Source: Apiotrichum sp. Y4204 (Eukaryota > Basidiomycota > Tremellomycetes > Trichosporonales > Trichosporonaceae). Taken from it: DNA of 64,000 nt. The stretch spans positions 682,001 to 746,000 of the forward strand of contig JAMYHL010000022.1 of assembly GCA_025531455.1 (NCBI GenBank), read 5' to 3'. The notes beneath the pieces are model-generated. The model saw nothing but the letters and a program-made list of their open reading frames with translations, searched no databases and was not told the origin of the DNA. Each line of letters begins with the position of its first letter. Position 1 is the stretch's first letter. A program made the translations under genes and the position numbers. This document shows positions 45,391-56,383 of this stretch, one piece after another.

Positions 45391-47354
45391 ATGCACTTTA
45401 CTGTATCGAAAGCGGGCCCGTCGAGCGCGGCCGAGCCGCCGCCGCCTCCGCCAGCGCCGCCGTTCTCTCCGCCCGTAGCGCCCGACGCGCCGGTCCACCA
45501 CGCACATCACGGGCAGTACGCGCACCATGTCCACCAGCGGGTGGATACCCACGCGCCGAGCCCCGAGGGCAAGCGGCAGGATCTCGTGCAGCCCATTCCT
45601 GTGCTTATGCCGACACGCCCGGCGCCGCACGACCACGAGCTCGAGCTGGCCGAGTATGAAGAGGAGCCGCTCACTTTTGGCGAGCGCTTTCGCGACTCGA
45701 TGTACGAGAACCGCATGCTCATCAACACCTTCATTGCGGGCGGCCTTGCGGGTGCTGCGAGTAGGACGGCTGTGGCGCCGCTCGAGAGACTGAAGATTAT
45801 TCTGTGAGTACCCATCCTGCGATGGTCGCGGAAGGTGGACCGGGGGCGATGGCATCACCTCAGCCTAATGCTGAAATTCGCCGAACTCCTGTGCAGCATG
45901 TGCCTGCACAAGGCCCATGCACCCGCTTTGTTATCTACCGCAGGAAGTGCTGACCTCCAGTCAGGTGCAGAGCTCAGCGCCCGGCGGACAGGGGCAGGCA
46001 TACGGCGGTATCTGGTCGAGTCTTGTGCGCATGTGGAAGACAGAAGGCTTTGCGGGGTTCATGAAGGGGAACGGCATCAACGTCATCCGCGTGAGTACAT
46101 GGTCCTGTTCTGTCGCTGGATGGGCTGCCAAGGATCCTTCGGGAAGGCGTGTGCTGACAGACAGATTCTTCCATACTCTGCCCTCCAATTCTCCGTGCGT
46201 AACACTCCGCCATCGGCAGCACGGCTACGAGAGCCATGAGCTCTGCGAGCTCTGGCTCCCTGCGTGATCGTGTCGCAACCGGCTTTGTCACTTGAGACGC
46301 CTGGCTGCTTCGCAGCTTCGCAGGTGGCTGGCGAGCCCGAACCGGACGTGCACTGACCTCCACAGTCTTACAGCGTGTTCAAGAGCATGTTTCGACAATG
46401 GAGCGGCGAGGAGCAGCTGTCCAACTTTTACCGTCTCACCGCTGGTGCCGGGGCGGGTATCGTTGCTGTTGGTGAGTGTTTGTTGATGTTTACCTAGGCA
46501 AAGCCGAAGCTTGCATGGCTGCTACCCTGGCTGCTAATCAGCCTCACGCCTGGTATTGTACTCACACCGTAGTCGCAACATATCCGCTGGACCTGGTACG
46601 CGCACGCCTATCGATCGCAACGGCGAACATGGCACAGACGGGTGGGGGTCCGGCAGCGTTTACGGCCGAGGACGCCAAGCTGGGCATCTCGGGCATGACC
46701 AAGAAGGTGTACGCGACCGAGGGCGGGCTGAGGGGACTGTATCGTGGCTGCTGGGCAACAGCGGTGGGAGTTGCGCCATACGGTACGTGATTTCGACCCG
46801 CAAGAGATGTCTGCAGATCTCCCAAAACCTCATTTCTGTTCTCCACGACTGACATCCAGTGTCGCTCAACTTCTTCATGTACGAGAATCTCAAGAACGTC
46901 ATCATGCCGCCGGATCTCGAGCTCGGCGAGGCCGAGTTCGCCGCGCGCAAACTGGCGTGTGGCGGACTTGCCGGCGCGATCAGTCTGCTGTTCACACACC
47001 CCATGGACGTGCTGCGGAGAAAGTTGCAGTGAGTGCGGATATTGGTGGCCGTGCGGCATTTGAGATGACGCTACACTCTGATCCATCATATGAGACCCCC
47101 TCTCCCCATGTCGCCTGCTCACACCCAGGGTTGCCGGCCTTTCCGCCCTCTCGCCGAAATACAACGGCGCGATCGACTGCATGGTGCAGACGATCAAGGT
47201 GGACGGCTTCTGGAAGGGCATGTACCGCGGCCTGGTCCCGAACTTTGTCAAGATTGTGCCGTCAATGGCCGTCTCGTTCTACACATACGACACGGTCAAC
47301 GACTTCCTGAACCGGATGTACGACGAGGACGACGAGGACGAGGAGCTGGCATAG
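45391..47354 (+). CDS. Mitochondrial carrier protein, YPR011C/SLC25A42-like
   Basis: Inner-membrane transporter of the SLC25 family. Seven exons (45391-45803, 45961-46090, 46165-46194, 46366-46471, 46573-46782, 46860-47028, 47129-47354) give 427 residues. All three repeats carry the PX[DE]XX[KR] signature: APLERLK, YPLDLVR and HPMDVLR. Phrases such as GNGINVIRILPYSALQFS, VATYPLDLVRARLSIATAN and GGLRGLYRGCWAT resemble yeast Ypr011c (an adenosine 5'-phosphosulfate carrier) and the SLC25A42 CoA/nucleotide group, so an adenine-nucleotide-type substrate is likely; which one is open. An unusual N-terminal extension of about 100 residues, rich in Pro and His, precedes the first helix, and an acidic DEDDEDEE tail ends the protein. 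Exon 3 is only 30 nt. Confidence 0.9.
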
Positions 47355-47772
47355 AGAGAAGAGATGTCTCATTGGCCTCTCTTGCGCTTCAAGTATCACC
47401 ATTACGTGCCCACACGTTGTACCACCACCACAGCCCGCCGCGGCGGGGATCAAATCATCTAACCACACCCATCATATATCAGTGCGCGCCGCGCCGCATA
47501 TCACCCATCATACACATGTGTCGGGATATCTATCCTGTAGTCACCTTGGTTTTTTGGCATCTATGCATGACTCCAGCTTGAGGATGGTCGAGGCGGGGTT
47601 TTAGGTCTATTTTGAAAGAGGTAGATACCGTTACCACTTAGCGCCTTGGTGCAGGGCAGAGCGCTCATCTTCTGTGAGAAGCAGGCGTGCACTCGGGGGC
47701 TTATCGATAAGATAGTCATGGCGCACGATCATCGGGCTTCTTGCCCATTTATATTCTAGCCCCTGAACCACA
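47355..47772. other. Convergent intergenic region
   Basis: 418 bp between the 3' ends of the carrier (+) and mutase-like (-) genes. It should contain both 3' untranslated regions; nothing else is seen. Confidence 0.5.
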
Positions 47773-49074
47773 CTATCTGCTCTCCGAGCCATTCGTGCCA
47801 TTCCCATCCCCATTCCCGTTCGCACACGCCTTGCCGTTCGCATCCGCCGCGGGCGTCGCCTTGACGACTACGGGGATCATCTCGCCCGTCGCGAGCGGGT
47901 ACGACTGGTGGCCAAGCACGGCGAGGAGGTTGCGGAAGATTGCGCCGTGGCCCGTGATGGAGACGTCTGATGTCAGTGGTGTGAAGGAGCACTCAAAATG
48001 CATTGAGACCGTGCCATCCTATTCCTTTCCCCGTCTCCGACTCACAAGTCTCTGGCGCGGCACCGTCGAATAACCGGTCCATTGCGCGGCGCATCCGGTG
48101 CTGCATGTGCTCGTCCGTCTCACGGTCGTCCGGGAGCCACAGCTCGTCTTCCTCGCTGAAGCCCTTCTCGATCTGCAGGAACGGGAAGCGCTGCAGAATC
48201 GTGGACTGCGGTCAGTGGCAAGACCTCAGACTGTCTCGGCGACCCACCTTCGGACTGCGCTTGTCGCACGTGTGCGAGCCGTAGATCTCGCGAAAGTCCT
48301 GACGTCAATACCCAGCTACCTCGACACGGCGACTCACCTCCCACACCTCCGGGACTCCGAGGAACTCGCCCCACGAGTTCACCATGGTCTGGCACGTCCG
48401 CTGTAGGGGACTGCAGAACCAGCGCATCTCCCCCGCGTCCTTGTTGACCGGCGCCCCGGCCTCGCGTTCCCGGAGCCATGCCTCGTGTACGGCCTTTGTC
48501 TGCGCGTGTCCCAGCGGCGTGAGCTCCGGGTCGGGACCCCACGTAATCTCGTCGTCGCCTGTCAGGTAGGTATAGTGCTCCTCCCAGATCTGCCGTCAGC
48601 GAGAGCTTGGTAAGGTGTGACTCGACCCAAGTGCGCCAGCCACGGACCAGGACTCACATCCACGCCGTACTTGCCCGCCGCGAAGTTGTGCCATCCCTGT
48701 CCGTGACGTCCGAGGAAGAGGACCTTGTACGCCACGCCGGGCGGTGCGCTCTCCTGGAGCTGGGCGATTGATTTCCGGAAATTCGCCCAGCGCTCCGGAG
48801 AGGTGTCGAGCATGCCGAACGACCGGTCGAGCTGGGTGTAAGTACGCGAGGGTGAACAGGTCTTTGTGGGCCGCCACTTTCCACCACTCACCAGATCCTC
48901 AAATTCGACGCGCTTCGGCTCCGGCCCCGTCTGCACGAAGAACCCGGGGACCACCTCGTACTTGTACTTGTGGACGGGGTGGAGCACGCCGGGGCCCGTG
49001 AGCGGGCCGCCCTCCTCGGTGGCGGCGACGGGCGGGTTGTCGGGGTGGTGCGCGTGGTATGTGTGCTGCGGCAT
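47773..49074 (-). CDS. Phosphoglycerate-mutase-like (histidine phosphatase superfamily) protein
   Basis: Six exons on the minus strand (49074-48892, 48831-48658, 48589-48338, 48298-48248, 48205-48046, 47966-47773) encode 337 residues. The phosphate-accepting histidine is in FLGRHGQGWHN (Arg103-His104), and the second catalytic histidine is in SITGHGA (about His280). The acid/base region carries GPDPELTPLGHAQT and FCSPLQRTCQT. The RHGxGxHN form points to the Pmu1/YKR043C branch of cofactor-independent phosphatases rather than glycolytic mutase. The substrate is unknown; yeast relatives act on small phosphorylated metabolites. The C terminus is a Gly/Asn-rich tail. No targeting signal is seen, so it is probably cytosolic. 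Confidence 0.88.
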
Positions 49075-49611
49075 AGTGGAGGTGGTACGATGGGCGAGAT
49101 GGGAGTGTTAATGTAAAGGCAGGATGGGATGGGTTGTACTGGTGAGTAATGTGGAGGAACAGAAAGTCGGGTTGCGCAGCATGATGATAAATCGTTTGTA
49201 GGTCGGAGTCGTTGATCGAGTCGGTGTCTTATCGAAAGAGTGGGGCGGCGATCATTTCGAGTCGGTCAAATCGCCGAGATTGAACGTGTGTGCTTGTGTT
49301 TGCTGTGCATTCCTACAATTTTACAAGTAGCAGTATGTAGTAGTAGTTTGCATAGCGCATCTCTTACTGTAGATAAGAATTTGCGCATAGCCTGGAACTG
49401 CGCATTGGAGCGGCAATGGACGCAGTTTCGCAGCCATGTAAAGAACCAAAGGGCAAAGATGGAATCTCCGGGCGCCATGGCGTCATGCAATACGGCGAGG
49501 TTGTCACCGGGCGTCATGTTTCGGACGCGAATCAAGGTCAGGAGTGCATCACAACCTAGATAACAATGTCTACTGATTGTCTGTTTCGAGGAGCTATCCA
49601 AGGCCGCATCG
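49075..49611. other. Region between the mutase-like gene and OMA1
   Basis: 537 bp containing the OMA1 3' end and the promoter of the mutase-like gene, both on the minus strand. Nothing further recognised. Confidence 0.5.
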
Positions 49612-51035
49612 TTATCCGTAACGCCTGAATCCAAAGTGGTTGCCAAATGAGCTGTTTGCAAAGCTGTCGGCCATGTCGCCCGTGTGCCCGCACGACTTGT
49701 CCCGCACTTCCTGAGCCTGGTTGTGAGTGCGTGGCCTGCACATCCATCTCTTACCTGTGGCAGCTGTGCCTCCAGAGCCTGAATGTCAGTGCATATTTCT
49801 CTCTTCGTCTCACCTTGATACGCTTGCCACTAGCCGGGTGGGTGGACATCATGTCAAGCTTCCCGGCATAACCTTCTCCGTCTGACATACGCCGCCACAA
49901 CCTGGTACGTTAGAAGTGGAAGGGGAGATTTTACTCACCTGCTTGCCTCCGATGGGTTGTAGCAGGCTTTCGCCATGAGATCAAGGCCAATGGTGTCGGC
50001 CTCGGTCTCACTGCTGCGCGAGTTTGGGAGCTGGAGAAGGAAAGTAACGAGCAAACGGGTGAGGCCCTGGTCGAGACCAATAGCCTCAAGCAGGAAGCTG
50101 ATCCCAAAGAGAACCTTCATGTAGCTCATGCGTTCAGCACCGTGGCGTGCAACTGGGAGTCAGAATACGGCGAAGAGTTCAGTCGAGATGAAATGCGATG
50201 AATCGGGAAGCGAGGTGCAAGCCTCCAACTCTACACTAATGTGACTCACCGACGTGTGCGACTTCGTGACCGAGGACAGTCGCGAGACCGTCGTCATTGG
50301 CGCTGACGGGCAAGATTCCAGTGAAGACAAAGATCTTTCCGCCTGGAATAACAAACGCGTTCTTAGTCTTCGGGTCGTCGATAACATAGACCTCCCACTC
50401 AGTGTTGGAGTTGGCATCGTCGACGCCGACGTGACCTTTTCCCAGGCTTCCCCAGAGACCCTCGATAGAGCTGAGCGAGTGGCCGGACTTTACCCGTCCC
50501 AGGCCGTTCTTCTCGATGATATTCTGGGCAATCTCACGCACTCGGCGGGATACCGGGTGGTTCGCGGGTAGCAGCTTTCCGCCAAAATCTTGCATCGTCT
50601 GGTTGAACGTCGCGGCTCCCATCTCCGCCTCAGACTCGGGAGAGCAGTCCATGAAGCGCAGGCGGCCGGTCTCAGGCACCCTCTCCAGGCTGCGACGTGA
50701 GCCTCCCTGACAGTGGCGTTGGGCAGGATGAAGGTTACTCACTGGGCAACATAGTAGACGACGCCGCCGCCGACGGCAATGCCGAAAATCCACACCCCGC
50801 GGTCGCCGCCCAGCCGGCGGCGGAGGAAGTTGTGGACCTGCTGTGGTCCGTTCCCAGGCTGGCCGTACGACCGGGTGTCGAAGCGTTCGTACCGCCGCGA
50901 GCGCAGCGGCGCGGTGGAGGTGAGATTCCGGAATGCAATAGTGGGTGCGGGCCGGATGAGCGCCGCCGCGGGCACCGCAGGCCGAGTGAGCGATGTCCTG
51001 GCTGCCAGGCGCGCGGTGGCGAGGAATGGTCTCAT
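49612..51035 (-). CDS. OMA1: Mitochondrial inner-membrane metallopeptidase OMA1 (M48 family)
   Basis: Zinc protease of inner-membrane quality control and stress response. Six exons on the minus strand (51035-50743, 50689-50250, 50152-49939, 49901-49814, 49778-49755, 49716-49612) give 387 residues. The N terminus is Arg/Ala/Ser-rich without early acidic residues, as in a matrix presequence. A membrane segment WIFGIAVGGGVVYYVA (about 82-97) follows, then HLERVPETGRLRFM, the family entry motif. The zinc site is GHEVAH (about 238), with the third ligand in SSETEAD (about 293); the second hydrophobic stretch FGISFLLEAIGLDQ lies between. MSTHPASGKRI near residue 340 is conserved in OMA1. Exon 5 has only 24 nt. 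All catalytic residues are present. Confidence 0.93.
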
Positions 51036-51581
51036 CGTCGTTGTGGATAGTGCAATGGAGAGAGGACGCTTGTTGAGGTGTGCGATGGTAACGGCAGCTC
51101 TGACGAACAGGCTCCAGGAGACTGGGATCCAGACTCTTCGAGAGTCGCTGGGCCACTCAAGCGTCCAACAACGCCCGAGATGACTTTACAGATCGGCAGC
51201 GGGGACTCCACACCACAAAATCAGTGTCAGTTTGATTCCGTCTGTTGAAACAGCCGACAAAGGTGGACGCCATCAACGCCATTGATGCCACGTGCACCAC
51301 GTGGCTGGTGGCCCAGGTGACAACTGTTAGGTGTTGTGATAAAGTCCCAAGCAGCCCTTTCAAGCCTAGCCCTAACTCCAGCTAGGCGCCCGAGCCAGGG
51401 GCCTGCTCCTTTTGGTGGGCGTCATGCGTCACGGGCGATGAGCCATGGGCAGTGCACAGTGCGCACAGTGACAGCACGAGTGACGACGCAACAACAGCCC
51501 ATATCGACAATGGTGTGGCCATCCATACTCACAACCCCATCCAACACTTCCTCTCTCAACCACTCGTTCTACCCCCTCAGG
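51036..51581. promoter_or_regulatory. Bidirectional promoter of OMA1 and VMA5
   Basis: 546 bp between two divergent start codons. Two CACGTG E-boxes, three bases apart, are at 51289-51294 and 51298-51303, near the middle of the region, so either or both genes could be controlled from them. Confidence 0.55.
51289..51303. promoter_or_regulatory. Paired E-boxes CACGTG-CAC-CACGTG
   Basis: Two palindromic CACGTG cores separated by three bases. Centres are nine base pairs apart, close to one helical turn, so two bHLH dimers could bind side by side. Confidence 0.5.
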
Positions 51582-53512
51582 ATGCCGTCGGATCTTTCCT
51601 TCTGGCTCATCTCGGTCCCACTCCACGATGGCGACCCCGACACTGTGCTCAACGACGTGCGCAGCGCCACGGGCAACTCGGTGCCCGCGGGTCGGTGGGA
51701 GTTCCCGGATCTGAAGGTGCGTAGGGTGGATGCCGATGGGATGGGTACAGCGGGCCAGATTCTGGAGAGGCACAAGCAGATTCTGTTAGCTCTGCGGATT
51801 GTCTTTCTCTGAGCTGTTGATGAATCCGATCCGATCCTAACTCTACAGACCGGAACGCTCTCCTCGCTCATCACGCTCTCCGACCACCTCCCGAAGGTCG
51901 ACGCGCAGTTCACGTCGACGATCTCCAAGCTCCTCGACACGCTCCGCTCTCTTGTCAATGACGACAAGGCGCGGCTCGCGCAGCATGCCCGCGTCAACGA
52001 CCGTTCCGCCGAGGAGTACCTCATGCCCGACCCGCATGGAAACGGATCGTGGCACTGGGACACTGGACGCTGGGGCCAGGGCGGCAAGATTACCGATGTT
52101 GTCGGGGCCCTTGTCCAGGTGGGTTTAGGCTGGTGATGGGAGGGAAGGATGGGGTAGAGACAGAGAGAGCGCGCGCGGTGTGCAAGGGAACAACAATGTC
52201 GGGCGGTTGGAGGTTGGCATGAGATGCCGCTTCGATGACCGCAACAACGACAACCACGTGTGGCCGACTGTATGGGCGGGAGACCGATGCTGCCTTCCTC
52301 AGGCATACATGCGGTGTCGACATGTGTTACGACAAGCCAGACTGTCTCATCTGCGACTGCATCATCAGTCGTTCCGACAGCTGCTCCTCACTGGCCAGCG
52401 TCCAACACTGCCGCGCACATCCTGTTCCTTCCTTCCCTTGAATGACCCCAACCCAAGCATCGAGACTGACAATCTCTAGGAAATGAACGCCATAGAGAGC
52501 TCGCAGAAGCAGAAGGCCCAGGCATACGGTCTTGCCAAGGGCGCCCTTCAGAACCTTCAGAGGAAACGAACGTAAGTTGTGTTGACTTTCACTCGCAACT
52601 TACATTCCAGGGGCAACCTCTCCCAGCGCAGCCTTGTGGACGTTATCAAGAAGGAGCACATTGTTGATGGGTCCGAATACCTTGAGACTCTGCTCGTTGC
52701 AGTTCCCAAGTACGTGGACAACGTGCGATCCAGACTGACCGTTCAGGAACCTTACCAAGGACTGGCTGAGCAAGTACGAGCGCTTGACGCCTATGGTTGT
52801 GCCGCGCAGTTCTCAGTGAGTGTAACGACGCCTGTGGTATTTGTATAGAACTAACACCGCCATCAGGGAGGTTGCCAGCGACGACGAGTTTGTGCTCTAC
52901 ACCGTCACCCTCTTCCGCAAGGTTCGCGACGACTTTATTCACAAGGCTCGCGAGTCACGGTTAGTCAGAACTGCAGTCCTTCGAACTAACCTCAGGTTTA
53001 TTGTTCGCGACTTCAAATGGGATGATGGAGCGCTGGAGAACCAGAAGACGGAGCTTGTCCAGCTCGAGAAGGAGGAGAAGGAGCTCTGGGTGAGTCGCCT
53101 GAGAGGGGATATGACGAGCGATCAGTGAACTGACAGTCGTAGACCGACCTCCTTCGTCTTTCTAGGATAAACTTTTCGGAAGCGTATCAGATCCTCGCCC
53201 ATCTTAAGACCGTTAGGCTGTTTGTGGAGAGTGTACTGCGGTACGGTCTGCCCGCTGACTACGCCGCCGTCATTGTCAAGGTAAGCTAACCTCGCATCCA
53301 TGAAACTTCAGCTTACCCCTCAGCCTGAGCCCAAGACAGCCGTCAAGACGCTCAAGCAGCTCTCGGCGCGGTACAACTACCTGGCATCGGGCAAGGCCAA
53401 GGAGAAGAAGGGCAAGTCGTCGGGGCTCGAGGAAATGGGCGAGTGGGCCAACGTGATGGAGCAGGAGTACTACGACTTTGTGCTGTTTGAGATACCCAAG
53501 GTGGAGTTTTAG
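51582..53512 (+). CDS. VMA5: V-type proton ATPase subunit C
   Basis: Stalk subunit that links the V1 and V0 sectors of the vacuolar proton pump and controls their reversible assembly. Nine exons (51582-51716, 51849-52118, 52480-52571, 52611-52709, 52747-52815, 52867-52959, 52996-53089, 53143-53280, 53312-53512) give 396 residues, matching the family's usual length of about 390. Recognised segments are FWLISVPL at the start, LDTLRSLVNDDKARL, WDTGRWGQGGKI, KEHIVDGSEYLETLLVAVPK, RDDFIHKARESRFIVRDF, INFSEAYQILAHLKTVRLFVESVLRYGLP and the C-terminal YYDFVLFEIPKVEF. Intron 2 is 361 nt, many times longer than the others and with an internal CACGTG; the last intron is only 31 nt. Confidence 0.95.
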
Positions 53513-54547
53513 AGAAGCAATGCATGTGTTTTTTAGTCTGCAATAGCTTGGAGCAAGTCGAGCTTGTGATAGCAGAAGACCCATGATATCGAGCCACTGC
53601 ATCATCACATCTGTCGCCACCATTTCGTGTTAGGTAAAGCGCATCTGCTCGCCTGGTCTGATGATATTTAGGCCCAAGACGCTGGGAGCTGTGGACGGAA
53701 AGCCCATTGTTAAGGTCACCGTGGCACCACTTGCCAAAGTTGTTCCAGGTCCCATGGCAGTACAACTTGCAGAAGAACCAACGACAAGCATTATCGATGC
53801 AAAGTTCACCGATATCTGGCAGTGACGCAACACCAACATTGGGAGATCAATCAGAGGTGGATCCTTCGTACGCGGCGATCCGTGCGGCAGCGGAGAGCTG
53901 CACCCCCCAGCACCTATGCATTCCCGTACCCTCCGAGCAGCATCATGCAAACCCCCCGACTTTCTAGTATATGCAAGCGGCATAGCCCAGTGGTCTAGTT
54001 CATAGATCCAACATATGCTTAGCGGTAATCATCGGTCTCTGTATCGATGGCGACGGAAGTTCGAATCCCCGGCGGTGGAAGAATGTTAACGTTACATTGT
54101 CTACACTGCAAATCTCGGGGGGCCACCCAGGTAAACGCGGCTTGGGCCCGGCTGTATCCGTAGTTGCTCCTCTGCCCGTGGGAGGCGGAGCTACGGTAGC
54201 ATCACACCTGTCTCCCCGGCGGTGGGAGGGGACTATTGGCACGTTCCCTTTTTGTAACTGCTTGCATACATCAGTTCCCAGAGGCCGCAGAGAGAGCAGA
54301 GAGGAGGATATGATGATGGTCCACACTCGTGTTGTGATGGTGGCGGCAGGCCATTGCCACCCAGGCTGCTGGCAGCCAGGGCGCGTCGGCCGATCGCGTG
54401 AAATCCCACTCCCCGCCCGGCCCGCCCACAGGACCAGAGGCGGCGCAGGCTGTCACGTCATACTTATCGCCAAGGTAGATAACTCCCATTGCAGATAACA
54501 CCTACTCTCCCAACTCGACTTCCTCACTTCTCACCATCACCCACGCC
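53513..54547. other. Intergenic region with Pol III promoter-like boxes
   Basis: About 1 kb between VMA5 and the DENN-like gene. It contains A-box and B-box matches (53983-54068), two hairpins and a T5 run, listed separately. No protein gene is supported. Confidence 0.5.
53983..54068 (+). promoter_or_regulatory. tRNA-like A and B boxes (possible Pol III promoter or tRNA remnant)
   Basis: TAGCCCAGTGG (53983-53993) fits the A-box consensus and AGTTCGAATCC (54058-54068) fits the B box at 10 of 11 positions. No acceptor stem can be formed and the T stem pairs poorly, so this is not a working tRNA. The boxes could be an internal promoter of another small RNA ending at the T5 run at 54249-54253, or a decayed tRNA. 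Confidence 0.35.
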
Positions 54548-56383
54548 ATGCACGCCACCATGCCACCAACATTCCCCCCGCTCGCAGCGCTGCTGCTCAC
54601 ACATTTCCACGACCTGACAGGCCAGGAGGTAGTCTACTATGTCTCCCTCTCAAACGGTGCGCTATCCACAGTACGGAGCTGACAGCAGATGCCCTCCCGC
54701 CAACACTCATCGAGCACGCCACCCTCCCATCAGGCATGCACCTCCGCTCCGAGGACCTCGTGACCTTTTCGCACGGCCGCCTCCCCGGCGCCGGCCTCTT
54801 CCGCTCGCGCGAGAAGGAGGGCGGGCGCGGACGGCGGATGGGCACCCTCGGCGTCGTGCTCGGTGAGTACCTGTGCGATTCGCCGCCTCCACTTTCCTTT
54901 CTGATGGCAAGCACCCCCCAGCGGACCAGAAGCGCTGTTCGACCTCGCCGCGCCGCTCGAGAATTTGTATGACCGCCTAGAAGGGATAGAGGACCCGTTT
55001 GCCAAGGACGGCGCAAGTGCTGCTGCGACAAAGGCGCTGCTTGATGGCGTGTGGGCCGAGTTCCGCGCCCCGAGCCTCGACGCCCCGCACGCCGTAAATG
55101 CCAAAACGGTCGCTGCGAAGCTATCAAAGGGTGTGAGCGTGAGTCTCACTCCTGCGTATAACTGCAGCCCGCTGAGCTGTCAACACCGTAAAGCTGACAA
55201 CAGCCTGCGAGCCCGGTGACATATCTTCCGGCACTGCTCGGCATGCTCGGCCCCGCGCTCGTCACGGTGTACAAAGCGTCGCTTGCGGGGAAGCGAGCGG
55301 TGAGTGCCGCTGTCATTTCAGTGCTGATCGACAGCTGCTCTACGCCCAGCCCCCGTTGCTGCCCCTAGCGGCGTTTGGGTGGTGTATCTGGGCCATGGGC
55401 CTCCCTCCAGCGGCTGCGGCGACTGCCGGTGCCCGCGCCCCCGTCTGGCTGGGTCATGTTGGACTGATGCAGCTCGACGAGGTGAAGAAGCGGACAGGCG
55501 GATGGGTCGCAAGTGAGTGGTCGTGACGCAGCTGAGGCGTATAGCACTCCGTGTCAGGTTCAGTGCAGTAATTACAAGCAAATCGTTTCTGACAGTAGCC
55601 ACCTCTGATCTTGTTTACAAGAATCACACAGATGCGTACGACCTCCTCGTCGACTTTTCCGAGTCCATATCGTCTAATGAGGACGACGATGTCCGCGCGC
55701 CCCGCGACGTGCCTCCACCCACACCAAAGGTCATTACGACCATACCGTCCCCCATCGGTGGGAAGCCAAGAGCCGCAGAAGTAACGTATGCGTTCACCGA
55801 TCTCGGACTCTACCGTTCCCTGGTGCTTCTCGACCAGTCGCCAAATAGCGTTCATGCTGAAACTGTGGGGTTCAGCGCCACGTCGCGGACGGGCGGCATG
55901 TGGCTCGTCGTGTTTGAGATGCTCGAGCGTATATGGAGCCTGTGCGCCGGCGTGTGCGAGTTTGCGATCGGCCGCGGCAACGTCGGGTCAGGACCCATTG
56001 CGCTCGACCACGAGGAAGATGAGCATCTTCTACGCGCCGACTTGGCGGCCCTTGCCGAAGAGGAGGCGAATGTGAGCAGCGACGACGAGGACTATGTCGA
56101 TGTCGCGGCAAGCATACCTGACGAGGCGGCGCGGCGCGGCCGCCTCATTCTCGACCAGCTGCACCACAACGCGCACCACCTGTACGCTAAGCTCGTTCGG
56201 ACGGCGGCTGGGAGTTGGGAGCTGAGCGACGACAACCTCCGCGCTCTGACTGGCGCATCGCGCCTTACCTGGAGCGGCCGTAACGGCGCCGACACGCGGC
56301 TCTGGCTGGATCTTGCGCGTACATGGAACGTCGAGCCCGCCATCGCTGCGGCACCTGAGGCCGATGCGGCGGCAGACAACTAA
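54548..56383 (+). CDS. DENN-domain protein, DENND11 (LCHN)/Anr2-like (DUF2347)
   Basis: Six exons (54548-54656, 54689-54862, 54930-55138, 55204-55299, 55335-55512, 55596-56383) encode 517 residues. Recognisable parts are LLLTHFHDLTGQEVVYY (entry strand of the uDENN part), SGMHLRSEDLVTF, RRMGTLGVVL, then YLPALLGMLGPALVTVYKASLAGKR (central DENN) and the block that starts GGWVAIATSDLVYKNHTDAYDLLVDF, typical of DUF2347. The acidic, disordered stretch EEEANVSSDDEDYVD follows. Family members are linked to Rab-type GTPase regulation and late secretory traffic; a guanine-nucleotide-exchange role is only inferred. Donor GTGCGC ends exon 1. Exon 3 may end at 55132 or 55138; both keep the frame. Confidence 0.8.

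Noticed and set aside
53976..54079. Functional tRNA gene
   Set aside because: A and B boxes are good, but the seven bases before the A box cannot pair with the bases after the T arm, and the T stem has three mismatches.
54863..54920. First possible acceptor (CCCCCCAG at about 54920) for intron 2 of the DENN-like gene
   Set aside because: It gives the wrong frame; the acceptor nine bases later (GGACCAG, ending 54929) restores EALFDLAAPLE, which fits the following open frame.
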